A stretch of 64,000 nt of DNA from Massilia sp. PAMC28688 (GTDB lineage: Bacteria > Pseudomonadota > Gammaproteobacteria > Burkholderiales > Burkholderiaceae_D). Positions 1 through 8,426 of this stretch are shown one piece after another. The translations under genes and the position numbers were made by a program. Position 1 is the first letter of the stretch; every line of letters starts with the position of its first letter. The notes under the pieces are model-generated. The model saw nothing but the letters and a program-made list of their open reading frames with translations, was not told where the DNA came from and made no database searches. Location: NCBI RefSeq assembly GCF_019443445.1, contig NZ_CP080378.1, positions 558,001 to 622,000 of the forward strand. Direction: 5' to 3'.

Positions 1-1
1 G

Positions 2-829
2 CTGGCCGCGGGCGGGCTGCTGTCGCTGGCCGGTTACCTGGAAAAGACCAGTGGCGTGGTATCGGCATGGAGTTCGGTGTTCGTGATCCTGGGGATCACG
101 ATGGTGGTACTGGCGGCGTACAATTTCAGCGCCCTGCCCCAGGCGCGCAACGCCGCCGTGAACAGTCAGAGCGCGCGCGACATCGCCACCACCCTGTACG
201 AAGTGATTGTTGAATACTTCAGGAAGCCCGGCATCTGGATCGCGATCGCCTTTATCATCCTGTTTCGCGCCGGCGAAGCACAGGTGCAGACCATTGGCCC
301 CTTGTTCCTGCGCGAAGCACGCGAGCTGGGCGGCCTGGGACTGTCCACCAGTGAAGTGGGCGCCGTGTACGGCACCGCCGGCACCGTCGCATTCATTGTC
401 GGTAGTATTGCCGGCGGCTATTTCACTTCCTGGCTGGGCCTCAAGCGCGCGATCCTGCCACTGATCCTGGCCGTGAACCTGCCCAATATCGTGTTCTACT
501 ACCTCGCTGCCGCGCAGCCAACCGAACTGACGGTGATCGGCCTTGCCCTCGGTGTCGAAATGTTTGGCTACGGCTTTGGCTTCGTGGGCCTGATCCTGTA
601 CATGATGCAGGTGGTCGCACCGGGCAAATACCAGACCGCGCACTACGCACTGTCCACCGGCATCATGCAGCTGGGCTTTGCGCTGTTTAAGTACTTCAGC
701 GGCGATGTGCAGATCGCGCTCGGCTACCAGAACTTCTTCCTGTGGGTGCTGGCGTGCTCGGTGCCGGTCTTGGTGATGTCGCAGATGATTGGCATGAGTG
801 CCATTCAAAAGAACGTGGCGCCGGCCTGA
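2..829 (+). CDS. MFS permease, sugar-type (5' end outside window)
   Basis: The reading frame is open from the first bases, so the start lies upstream of the window; about 275 C-terminal residues are visible. The sequence is a run of hydrophobic helices separated by short charged loops, as expected for the second half of a 12-helix major facilitator. A stretch with GEAQVQTIGPLF and a glycine-rich helix (GSIAGGYFTSWLGLKRAI) resembles AmpG-like/PAT permeases that occur beside TonB receptors in Xanthomonas and Caulobacter sugar loci. Its stop codon overlaps the start of the next gene (TGATG), which implies co-transcription with the ABC ATPase. The substrate is not visible; a sugar or amino sugar is inferred from the locus. 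Confidence 0.8.
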   Translation: MAAGGLLSLAGYLEKTSGVVSAWSSVFVILGITMVVLAAYNFSALPQARNAAVNSQSARDIATTLYEVIVEYFRKPGIWIAIAFIILFRAGEAQVQTIGPLFLREARELGGLGLSTSEVGAVYGTAGTVAFIVGSIAGGYFTSWLGLKRAILPLILAVNLPNIVFYYLAAAQPTELTVIGLALGVEMFGYGFGFVGLILYMMQVVAPGKYQTAHYALSTGIMQLGFALFKYFSGDVQIALGYQNFFLWVLACSVPVLVMSQMIGMSAIQKNVAPA

Positions 830-1962
830 TGGCAAGCGTGAGCCTGCGGGGCATCGGCAAGCGCTACGGCAACGGTCATGCCGTCATTGACGGCGTGAAC
901 CTGGACATCGCCCACGGCGAATTCATGGTCTTTGTGGGGCCTTCGGGCTGCGGCAAGTCGACCCTGCTGCGCATGATCGCGGGACTGGAGCGCATCAGCG
1001 CAGGTGAACTCGCCATCGGCGGACAGCGGGCCAATGATCTGGCGCCGGCGCGGCGCGACCTGGCCATGGTGTTCCAGTCGTACGCCTTGTACCCGCACAT
1101 GACGGTGTTTGAAAACATGGCATTTGCGCTCAAACTGGCCGGCTGCAAGGGTGCGCAGCTGGAGCAGGCGGTGCAGCGCGCCGCCCACATCCTGCAGATC
1201 ACGGAGCTGCTGCAGCGGCGGCCCAAGGATCTCTCCGGCGGCCAGCGCCAGCGCGTGGCGATCGGGCGCGCCATCGTACGCAAGCCCGGCGTGTTCCTGT
1301 TTGACGAGCCGCTCTCGAACCTGGACGCGAGTCTGCGCGTGCAGATGCGCGCGGAACTGCGGCGCCTGCACCAGGACCTGGGCGCGACCATGATCTACGT
1401 GACGCACGACCAGGTGGAGGCGATGACGCTTGGCCAGCGCATCGCCGTCATCCACGCGGGGCGCATTGCGCAGGTGGGGACGCCGCAGGCGCTGTACAAC
1501 GCGCCGGCCAACCTGTTCGTGGCGGGCTTTCTGGGCGCGCCAAAAATGAATTTCATCGCGGCGCAGCTGGTGGAAGCGGCCCCCCAGAGTGCCAGGGTGA
1601 GTCTGGCCGACGGCACCGCAGTGATGGTGCCGGTGGACGCGCGCCGTGCGCAGCCGGGCGAGCAGCTCACGCTGGGCATTCGCGCCGAGCACCTGCTGCC
1701 TGACAGCGCCGGCCCCCACAGCATCGCCTTGACCGTCAATCAGGTGGAATACCTCGGTGACCAGACGATCGCCTACGCCAGCCTTGCAGGCAACGCGGTC
1801 CCGATTGCGCTGCGCCAGCACGCCACCAGCGTGGACCTGCACACTGGCGCCATCATTCACGTACGCCCCGACGCCAGGCACTGCCATCTGTTTGACAGCG
1901 CCGGCGACGCCTTCTTACATCCCGTTACTATTCCGCAGTCGAATCAAGCCACCATTGATTAG
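829..1962 (+). CDS. ABC transporter ATP-binding protein, MalK/UgpC type
   Basis: 377 residues. All ABC ATPase motifs are present in order: Walker A GPSGCGKST (37-45), Q-loop VFQSYALYPH (Q83), signature LSGGQRQR (135-142), Walker B VFLFDE (155-160) and the switch histidine in VTHD (H193). The C-terminal ~140 residues fit the OB/TOBE regulatory domain of the carbohydrate-importer subgroup (MalK, UgpC, MsmK). The start is the ATG overlapping the upstream stop; an in-frame extension further upstream lies inside the permease gene and was not used. No permease or binding-protein subunits follow, so this ATPase must energise an importer encoded elsewhere, perhaps several, as MsmK does. Confidence 0.92.
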   Translation: MASVSLRGIGKRYGNGHAVIDGVNLDIAHGEFMVFVGPSGCGKSTLLRMIAGLERISAGELAIGGQRANDLAPARRDLAMVFQSYALYPHMTVFENMAFALKLAGCKGAQLEQAVQRAAHILQITELLQRRPKDLSGGQRQRVAIGRAIVRKPGVFLFDEPLSNLDASLRVQMRAELRRLHQDLGATMIYVTHDQVEAMTLGQRIAVIHAGRIAQVGTPQALYNAPANLFVAGFLGAPKMNFIAAQLVEAAPQSARVSLADGTAVMVPVDARRAQPGEQLTLGIRAEHLLPDSAGPHSIALTVNQVEYLGDQTIAYASLAGNAVPIALRQHATSVDLHTGAIIHVRPDARHCHLFDSAGDAFLHPVTIPQSNQATID

Positions 1963-2095
1963 TTTATGTGACAATATGCGCTTCGCCTCGAGCGTCTGCG
2001 CTCCAGAGAAATTCTATTGCCACATAACATGTCCACTATTTGACGGGTTCGCGCGTTAGAGCAAAACCTGCACCAATTTATTTAAAGGATTATCC

Positions 2096-3466
2096 ATGTC
2101 CCAGTTTCGTCTCGTTCGCCTCAGCCTGATCGCCGCCGCCCTTGGCCTCTCCGCCGCGCCGGCCCTGCTCACCAGCGCCCATGCGCAAGCCCAGCCGGCC
2201 GCTGCGGCCGCCGCACCGGCGGCGCAAGAGACCATTCGTCCGGACATGTTCAAGCTGATCGATCCGGCCAAGGTCAAGGAGATGATGGCGGCGAAAAACT
2301 ACGCCGCTGTGCAAGCGAACCTGACTGCCGCACGCGCTTTCCCGAACATTACGCCTTACGAGATGTACGTGATCAACCGCATGGAACTGTCGCTGGGCGC
2401 GACCACGGGCAACGACAAGATGGCCATGGCTGCGCTGGAAGCGGTGATCAATTCGGGACGCTTGAACGCAACGGAGAAAGCCACCTTCATCGAGGCGCTG
2501 GCCAACTACCATTACAACGCCAAGGATTACAAGAAGGCGATCGAATGGATGAAGACCTACCAGAAGGAAAGCCCGACGCCGGAAAAAGTGACGCCGGCCC
2601 TGGCCCGCGCCTACTACATCACCGACGACTTCGCCAATGCGAAGGTGGAGGCGGAGCGCATGATTGCCGAGGCTGAAAAGGCAGGCCGCAAGCCATCGCA
2701 GGAAGACTACCGCCTGCTGGCCAGTGTCGCCGCCAAGCTCAAGGACAATGCCGGCTACATTGCCGCGACCGAAAAGCTGGTGGCCAGCTATCCGAGCGCC
2801 GATTTCTGGACCGACCTGATCCGCCGTCTGCACAACCAGAAGAACCTCAATGAGCGCCTGCGCCTGGACGTGTACCGCCTGCAGATGGCAACGGCCAAGG
2901 AAATGGAAGATGTGGAGTATATCGAAATGGCTGAGCGTGCCGCCGCTGCCGGTTTCTTCGCCGAAGCCAAGCAAGTGCTGGATGCAGGCTTTGCAGCGGG
3001 CAAGCTGGGCAATGGCGCTGACGCTGCCAAGCACAAGGCTGCGCTCGCCAAGGCAACCAAGAACGCGGCAGACGATGCCAAGACCATTGCCAACGGCGAA
3101 GCGGGCGCCATGAAGGCCAAGTCCGGCACCCCCCTGTTCAACCTGGGCCTGGCCTACGTTGGCATGGACCAGGCCGACAAGGGCATCGAGATGATGGAGC
3201 AAGGCATCGCCAAGGGCGGCATGAAAAATGCCGACGACAGCAAGCTGCGCCTGGCCGCAGCGTACGCCAAGGCTGGCCGCAAGGACGATGCACTCAAGAC
3301 CCTGCGCGAAGTCAAGGGCACTGACGGCGCGGCCGACATTGCCCGCTACTGGATACTGCATCTGAATGCACCGGCTGCAGGCACGGCAGCACCAGCTGCG
3401 GCCGGCGCTGCACCCGCGGCGACGGCGCCTGCTGCTGCACCAGCGCCGGCGGCACCGGCAAAATAA
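2096..3466 (+). CDS. Periplasmic TPR-repeat protein with Ala/Pro-rich tail
   Basis: 456 residues. The N-terminus is a clear signal peptide (charged start, hydrophobic core, cleavage near AHAQ, residue ~31). The body is a series of amphipathic helix pairs resembling tetratricopeptide repeats, for example segments around NYHYNAKDYKKAIEWMKTY and LYNLGLAY-like motifs, followed by an Ala/Pro-rich low-complexity tail of about 35 residues. A purine-rich AAAGGA lies 7-12 bases before the ATG. A rho-independent terminator follows. It sits between the ABC ATPase and the receptor locus, so a scaffold role at the envelope is possible but not shown by the sequence. Confidence 0.8.
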   Translation: MSQFRLVRLSLIAAALGLSAAPALLTSAHAQAQPAAAAAAPAAQETIRPDMFKLIDPAKVKEMMAAKNYAAVQANLTAARAFPNITPYEMYVINRMELSLGATTGNDKMAMAALEAVINSGRLNATEKATFIEALANYHYNAKDYKKAIEWMKTYQKESPTPEKVTPALARAYYITDDFANAKVEAERMIAEAEKAGRKPSQEDYRLLASVAAKLKDNAGYIAATEKLVASYPSADFWTDLIRRLHNQKNLNERLRLDVYRLQMATAKEMEDVEYIEMAERAAAAGFFAEAKQVLDAGFAAGKLGNGADAAKHKAALAKATKNAADDAKTIANGEAGAMKAKSGTPLFNLGLAYVGMDQADKGIEMMEQGIAKGGMKNADDSKLRLAAAYAKAGRKDDALKTLREVKGTDGAADIARYWILHLNAPAAGTAAPAAAGAAPAATAPAAAPAPAAPAK

Positions 3467-3498
3467 GCGCGCGGTCCGCGCGGTCAGGCGGCTGAGGG

Positions 3499-3534
3499 AG
3501 GCGGTTCGTGGCGCGAGTCACGCCCGCCTTTTTT
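3499..3534 (+). terminator. Rho-independent terminator after the TPR gene
   Basis: An imperfect GC-rich hairpin (left arm from 3499, right arm CACGCCCGCCT ending 3529) with one bulge and a loop of about eight bases runs straight into six T residues. It begins about 30 bases after the TPR stop codon. Confidence 0.75.
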
Positions 3535-3628
3535 CTTGACTGCATTTGTTAGCCAACGAACATTTCAATTGGTAAATCTCTTGCATACTTGATTCAGCAC
3601 TTGAGTACTTAGTTGGAGGAATCACCGC

Positions 3629-4234
3629 ATGAATGCAGTAATTTTCAAGCAGGACAATCCGGGCGCCGAACGCAGCCGCGTTTTGCTGATTGATGGATCG
3701 GAACAAGACGATTCGGCCCAGCGCGAGCACACGGTGCGCATGGTGCACCTGTCAAAACAGTTGCTGGAGGAATCCGGCATGGAAGTGGAATTGCTGGACC
3801 CGGCCCTGCACCGCTCCTCCGACGTCTACGAAAAATGGCTGTTTACCGATGGCGTCATGATCATTGCGCCCACCGGCTCGGAGGCGATCGGACGCCAGTT
3901 CCGGCCCGCCATTGACCGCCTGGCCGCTGCCGGCTACACCGCCAAGCTGGCCGACCGCGCCTACGGGGTGGTGGTGCATGGCCAGCGTGATCAGATGCCG
4001 GGCATGCGCGAAGACCTGACCGGCTGGCTCGATGGCATGGGCATGGTGGACGCGGACAGTTTTGCGGCGCTGGACCATCACCTGGGCTATCACGAGGGCG
4101 TACCGGGCGCGGCGCAGGAGCAGCACGACTACGAGGCTGAAGTGCGCAGCGTGGCGCGCGCGGTCAGCAACGCGGTGACCGAGCTGCGTGCCGGCAGGCT
4201 CACTCCCCCGGAACGGCGCGCCCGCGCCGCCTGA
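3629..4234 (+). CDS. Short flavodoxin-fold (NADPH-FMN reductase-like) protein
   Basis: 201 residues, with a GGAGG ribosome site at 3615. The order VLLIDGSEQDDSAQ near the N-terminus, a long helix, FTDGVMIIAPT, then AIDRL and AYGVVVHG matches the beta-alpha layout of flavodoxin-family FMN reductases such as WrbA-like proteins. In relatives the APT strand is followed by a Tyr/Trp-rich FMN loop and a long insertion; here it reads APTGSEAIGRQF and the insertion is missing, so flavin binding is uncertain. It converges on the cupin gene with only 4 bases between stops. The family assignment is from memory of motif order; function is unknown. Confidence 0.6.
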   Translation: MNAVIFKQDNPGAERSRVLLIDGSEQDDSAQREHTVRMVHLSKQLLEESGMEVELLDPALHRSSDVYEKWLFTDGVMIIAPTGSEAIGRQFRPAIDRLAAAGYTAKLADRAYGVVVHGQRDQMPGMREDLTGWLDGMGMVDADSFAALDHHLGYHEGVPGAAQEQHDYEAEVRSVARAVSNAVTELRAGRLTPPERRARAA

Positions 4235-4238
4235 CAGT

Positions 4239-5219
4239 CTACGGCGCCGGCCCGGACGGCCTGGCGCCCGACAGCACGCCGCGCGCATGCGGGTCGATAT
4301 GCGCGCCCGGGTGCGCCGGGTCGAACACATAATGGCCGAACAGGGCCGCCCACGCGCGCCGCTGTGCCGGCGGCAGCGCCCCCAGCGCCTGCATGCAGGC
4401 CACCATGCTGTCAAACACATCGACCGCGGCCGACGCCTGCCACCAGTAGTTGACCAGCATGTTGAGCATGCCGTGCGACTGCACATGGTGCCACCACAGC
4501 GTGGGGATGAAGAGCGCGTCGCCGGGCACCAGATCGGCCACCAGGGCATGCGCCAGTGCCTGGCGAAAGCGGGGAAAACGCGCGTGATCGGGCTGCGCGA
4601 AATCGACCATGCTGATGGGCGTGGGCGTGGGTGCGAAGTCCAGCGGCCCGATATACAGGTTACCCACCTGATCGGGCGGGAACAGGGTGAAGCGGCGCCG
4701 CCCGGCCACCACGCAGGCGAGATTGTGCGACTGGTCCACATGGGCCGGCGTGGTGATGGTATTGCCCAGCCAGATGCGCGGACGCACGGCGGCGTCGAGA
4801 AAAGGAAGCATGTGTTCGCGCGCAAAGCGGGGCGCACACTCATCGAGCAGGGCGCTTTGCACCGCCACCGAAGGCGGGTCGGCAAACTGCGAATAGCGCG
4901 CCAGCTGCTCGATCACGGCCGACAGCGGCAGCTTGCGGCGAACAAAGTTAAAGCCCTTCATGCCGGCACTGTAGAACAGCCTGCCCTGTTCCTGCGGCCC
5001 TGCCAGCAGCGCGTCGACCGGCGCGCCGCTGTCGCACTCCATCAGGTAGCCACACAGGTCTTCGGGCGAAGCCAGCGCGCGCCGCACCGCCGGCCAGTGG
5101 CGGACAAAGCCGCGCAGGATGGCCGGATGCTCGCCTGCCACAATGGCCTGGAATGCCGCCCCATCGACGGCTTGAAATTCGGGCAGTACCTGGTCTGAAG
5201 TCATATCCGATTCTGGCAT
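4239..5219 (-). CDS. Cupin_8/JmjC-like protein of the TonB-receptor locus
   Basis: 326 residues from the ATG at 5219; an alternative ATG is at 5204, and a third in-frame start at 5240 would lie inside the terminator hairpin. An HxD pair (H160-x-D162, in TPAHVDQS), a following LFPPDQ segment and a distal histidine in LWWHHV (about H244) form the 2-oxoglutarate/Fe(II) triad of cupin_8 hydroxylases. Proteins of this type sit beside TonB receptors and flavin halogenases in Xanthomonas/Caulobacter-like loci. A strong terminator separates it from the upstream receptor gene on the same strand, so it may depend on read-through. The substrate is unknown. Confidence 0.78.
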   Translation of the reverse strand: MPESDMTSDQVLPEFQAVDGAAFQAIVAGEHPAILRGFVRHWPAVRRALASPEDLCGYLMECDSGAPVDALLAGPQEQGRLFYSAGMKGFNFVRRKLPLSAVIEQLARYSQFADPPSVAVQSALLDECAPRFAREHMLPFLDAAVRPRIWLGNTITTPAHVDQSHNLACVVAGRRRFTLFPPDQVGNLYIGPLDFAPTPTPISMVDFAQPDHARFPRFRQALAHALVADLVPGDALFIPTLWWHHVQSHGMLNMLVNYWWQASAAVDVFDSMVACMQALGALPPAQRRAWAALFGHYVFDPAHPGAHIDPHARGVLSGARPSGPAP

Positions 5220-5256
5220 AAAAAAACCCGCCCGGGCCAAACCAGGCCGGGACGGG
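5220..5256 (-). terminator. Rho-independent terminator between receptor and cupin genes
   Basis: On the minus strand a 12-base-pair, nearly perfect GC stem (one C-C mismatch, one G-T pair) with a six-base loop is followed by seven T. It starts about 20 bases after the receptor stop codon and its T-tract touches the candidate cupin start codon at 5219. Confidence 0.8.
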
Positions 5257-5277
5257 AAAGCTTCAACTACCCAGACC

Positions 5278-8079
5278 TCAGTACTTCAGGCGCAGGCCGG
5301 CGTAATACTGGGCGCCGTTGGCATAGAAGCGTGCTGGCTGGTCCTTGTTGTAGTTGTAGTTTTTCAGGATCGGCTTGTTCAGGTTCTGGCCGCTGAAGGT
5401 GAGCGTCAGGTTCTTTGTCAGCGAATAGTTAAACGATACGGCCAGCTGGCCCACCGCATCCTGGTACAGCGGCGTTCCCCGGTCCAGCGCCGCCAGGTAG
5501 GACGAGCGCCAGGCATAGCTGATGCGGGCATTGAACTTGTCGTTTTCAAAGAAGGCGCCGGCGTTGGCCGTCACCTTCGATGCGCCCAGCAGGTCGCAAG
5601 GGCTGGACGTGGTCACGGTCTGCAGCGCCGGGCAGGTGCCGAAGTCCTGCTCGGAGTCGGCCAGGGTGACATTGCCGTCCACCCCGAAGCCCTGGCCCAG
5701 CGGCAGCTGCAGCGCAAATTCCGCACCCTTGATGGAGGCGCCCACGTTCACCGGCGAGGTGATGGTGTATTCCGCAAATACCGGGCTGCCCGATTGCTCG
5801 GACGCGCGGCTGTCAACGAAGGTGGCGCGCGAGCTGCCAAAGCCGACATAGTCGTTCAGGTCCATATAGAACAGGCCCACCGAGGCCAGGGCGCGCGGCG
5901 CGAAGTACCACTGCACGGTGCCGTCGATATTGTTCGAGATGACCGGCTGCAGCCTGGCGTTGCCGCCGTTGCCGGTATGGGTTTCGTCGGTCAGGCTGAC
6001 GGTGCCGCCCAGGGCGCCGAAGTCCGGCCGCGTCATGGTGCGCGAGACGCCGAAACGGGCCACCACGTCGGAGCGCACGTCGAACTTCAGGTTCAGGCTG
6101 GGCAGCACCTTGGTGTGGTTGTTTTCAATCGCGGTACGCTGCACGAAGCCGCCCCACGGGTAGGCCGGCAGATTGGCGCCGGGGACCTGGTTGGGCACGA
6201 TCTGGTAGCCGTTGGAAGTGCCTTCGGTCCGCACCACACGCACACCGAGGTTGCCGCTCCAGCCATCGCCTTCCATGTCGCCCGACAGGTAGATGGCCTT
6301 GGTCTTTTCGGTCAGGGCGAACATGTCGGTGTAGAAGGTGCGCGACAGGCTGCGGTTAGAGTGCAGGTCGCCCCAGGCGTTGAGAATGGCGCGGTCGATC
6401 TGCCACACGTTGCGCGGGAAGTCGCCGCCCAGGTCCTTGCCGAAGTCGCCCGGGTAGACTTCGCCGTTCCAGGCCGGGTTGGTATTGGCGGTGCCAGGCT
6501 CGGTATTGTCCCAGTTCGGTCCCTGCGCCACGGTGAAGTTGCTGCGCTCATGGTCGGTGCCGCGCACGCCGAATTTGAGGCCCGTGAAGGGGCCTGCATC
6601 GAGGCGGTATTCGGCATCGAGCTGGGCGTAGGTCTCTTCGTCCGAGGTGGTGGCCGGCGACAGGCCGAACACCCAGTCCAGGATGGTGCCGGTGAAGACC
6701 GAGGTATCGATCGACGGGAACTTGACCGTGGCCGGGCTGCCCAGGCCATTTAGCTGGTAGCTCACACCCGAATTGTTGACGTCACCCTCGTACACGCCCT
6801 GCGACGGCGTGGCGCCATAGCCGCGCGTCTTGCCGGCCTGGCCGCGCAGCACCAGGGCCTCGCTCATGCGGTACTTGAAGGCCAGGTCCAGAAAGTCGCT
6901 CTTGGCATAGGCGCCTTCGCGCACGATGTCGTCCACGATACCGTAGCGCAGGGGCGCGGCAGCCGTGCCGCGGTTGACGAAAGTGGCCGAGGTCAGGGTG
7001 CCATTGTGAACCGTGTAGCTGTCGGGCGAGACGCCGCCGCCCAGCGCGCCGCTGCCGAGCATGTCGGACATGTAGTTGCGGTTGTAGTTGCCCGCTTCAA
7101 GCTTGGAGCTGAAATAGGTCGCTTCGGCCGAAAAGTCGCGCGACGGCTTGAACTGGATGTCGACCAGGCCGCCCTTGCGGTGGCGCTCCTGCTCAAACAG
7201 CGAGGAACCGATCAGGCGCGGGTACCAGACATTGGCCAGGTCAGGGTTGGCCGTGGCGACGGGACCGTTGGCCGGGATCTGCGACCATTGCAGCAATTCC
7301 TGGCCGTCGCGGCGCAGGCTGCGCTTTTCGGAAAATCCCTGCAGCAGCACGCCCACGGTATTGGTGCTGTTCTTCCAGTTGACCAGGGCCGACACTTGCG
7401 GGTCGGTCTTGCCGGCCAGGGTGGCATGCACGGCCTGGATCGAGGCTTCAAAGGTCAGCGGGTTCTTGAAGTCCAGCGGCTTGCGGGTGATGACGTCCAC
7501 GGTGCCGGCCACCCCGCCTTCGATCAGGTCGGCGGTGGGACTCTTGCGCACCACGACCTGGCCCACGATTTCGGACGGCAGCAGCGAATAGCTGGCGCTG
7601 CGGCCCACGGCGCCCCCCACCTGGTCCAGCACGAACCAGTCTCCCGAGGCAATGGCATGGCCGTTGATGGTGGTCTGGGTCAGGCTGGGCGAGGTGCCGC
7701 GCAGGGACACGCGGTCGTTCTCGTCAAAGCCGCCGGAACCGGCCGCCGAGGAACTGATGTTCACGCCGGGCAGGCGCTGCAGCGAGTCGGCCACGTTCTT
7801 GTCGGGCATCTTGCCCACATCTTCCGCCGTGATGACTTCGACGTTGGCGGCGGCATTGCGCTTGACTGCCAGCGACTGCTGGAGCGAGGCGCGGATGCCG
7901 GTGACGATGACGACCTCGCCCTGGGACGCTTCCGGCGTGGCTTGCGGCGCTGCCTGGCGGGCACTGGCCGGCAGCGCCGTGCTCAATACCAGTGCGGCGA
8001 CGGCGGCAGCGGCCGGCGTGAGGCGGTTGATGACGAGTGGGCGCACCGGACGGCGTGCTGCTGCCTGATTCTGCTTCAT
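5278..8079 (-). CDS. TonB-dependent receptor (Xanthomonas/Caulobacter carbohydrate type)
   Basis: 933 residues. An N-terminal signal region with an Ala-rich core ends near residue 40; the TonB-box-like EVVIVTG follows at 55-61. The plug domain carries ITAEDVGKMPDKNVADSLQR and the region RVSLRGTSPS. The remaining ~700 residues show alternating beta-barrel strands, and the chain ends in an aromatic-containing GLRLKY typical of outer-membrane barrels. The layout matches the long receptors that import oligosaccharides in this clade. The divergent GntR regulator upstream, the cupin gene downstream and the nearby permease and ATPase support a sugar uptake role. The ligand cannot be read from the sequence; an amino sugar such as N-acetylglucosamine is a guess. 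Confidence 0.92.
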   Translation of the reverse strand: MKQNQAAARRPVRPLVINRLTPAAAAVAALVLSTALPASARQAAPQATPEASQGEVVIVTGIRASLQQSLAVKRNAAANVEVITAEDVGKMPDKNVADSLQRLPGVNISSSAAGSGGFDENDRVSLRGTSPSLTQTTINGHAIASGDWFVLDQVGGAVGRSASYSLLPSEIVGQVVVRKSPTADLIEGGVAGTVDVITRKPLDFKNPLTFEASIQAVHATLAGKTDPQVSALVNWKNSTNTVGVLLQGFSEKRSLRRDGQELLQWSQIPANGPVATANPDLANVWYPRLIGSSLFEQERHRKGGLVDIQFKPSRDFSAEATYFSSKLEAGNYNRNYMSDMLGSGALGGGVSPDSYTVHNGTLTSATFVNRGTAAAPLRYGIVDDIVREGAYAKSDFLDLAFKYRMSEALVLRGQAGKTRGYGATPSQGVYEGDVNNSGVSYQLNGLGSPATVKFPSIDTSVFTGTILDWVFGLSPATTSDEETYAQLDAEYRLDAGPFTGLKFGVRGTDHERSNFTVAQGPNWDNTEPGTANTNPAWNGEVYPGDFGKDLGGDFPRNVWQIDRAILNAWGDLHSNRSLSRTFYTDMFALTEKTKAIYLSGDMEGDGWSGNLGVRVVRTEGTSNGYQIVPNQVPGANLPAYPWGGFVQRTAIENNHTKVLPSLNLKFDVRSDVVARFGVSRTMTRPDFGALGGTVSLTDETHTGNGGNARLQPVISNNIDGTVQWYFAPRALASVGLFYMDLNDYVGFGSSRATFVDSRASEQSGSPVFAEYTITSPVNVGASIKGAEFALQLPLGQGFGVDGNVTLADSEQDFGTCPALQTVTTSSPCDLLGASKVTANAGAFFENDKFNARISYAWRSSYLAALDRGTPLYQDAVGQLAVSFNYSLTKNLTLTFSGQNLNKPILKNYNYNKDQPARFYANGAQYYAGLRLKY

Positions 8080-8147
8080 GTTTGATCCCCTGGAGTGCGG
8101 CTTCGCTGGGAAGCCTGTTCATTTTTCGGCAAGACAATTAATGCAAC

Positions 8148-8155
8148 TGGTACCA
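8148..8155. promoter_or_regulatory. Candidate GntR operator half-pair TGGTACCA
   Basis: A perfect 8-base palindrome TGGTACCA in the receptor/regulator intergenic region, 69 bases before the receptor start. It shares TGG/CCA arms with the DasR/NagR class of operators (consensus near TGGTCTAGACCA). Confidence 0.4.
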
Positions 8156-8190
8156 CTACTGCTAAAACCAATCTAGCGCCAATATACTAC

Positions 8191-8202
8191 TGGCTAATAC
8201 CA
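8191..8202. promoter_or_regulatory. Candidate GntR/UTRA operator TGGCTAATACCA
   Basis: A 12-base imperfect palindrome with TGG/CCA ends and a TA-containing centre, matching the spacing of HutC/DasR-type GntR operators. Another CCA half-site (TACCAAT, 8209-8215) lies seven bases on. It is placed between the receptor and regulator genes. Confidence 0.5.
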
Positions 8203-8276
8203 GATAGCTACCAATTTCCGTATTATTTTGGTATGCCGTTTCGTCAATCTCTGGGACAATGCCCGGGGTCAATAAG

Positions 8277-8288
8277 TGGTCTGCACCG
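8277..8288. promoter_or_regulatory. Candidate GntR/UTRA operator TGGTCTGCACCG
   Basis: This 12-mer matches the DasR/NagR-type palindrome TGGTCTAGACCA at nine of twelve positions. Further TTGGTAT and TGGTCT half-sites follow at 8229, 8333, 8343 and 8423, the last overlapping the regulator's start, which suggests autoregulation. Confidence 0.45.
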
Positions 8289-8426
8289 GGCGGGGGGATT
8301 GGAAGCGGCTCCAAGGGGCGCGGTGCCGGTTTTGGTCTAATTTTGGTATTATCGGAACCGGCCAGACCGGACCAACGGAAAGTGTGGCAAAGATGCAGCA
8401 CTTTTCTTTTTATAAGGCGTATTGGT

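Larger units (their letters stand above)
8080..8426. other. 347-bp receptor/GntR intergenic region
   Basis: No gene. Contains the divergent promoters of the receptor and the GntR regulator and at least five TGG/CCA half-sites or palindromes (see separate entries), clustered in an AT-richer stretch from 8130 to 8250. Confidence 0.7.
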
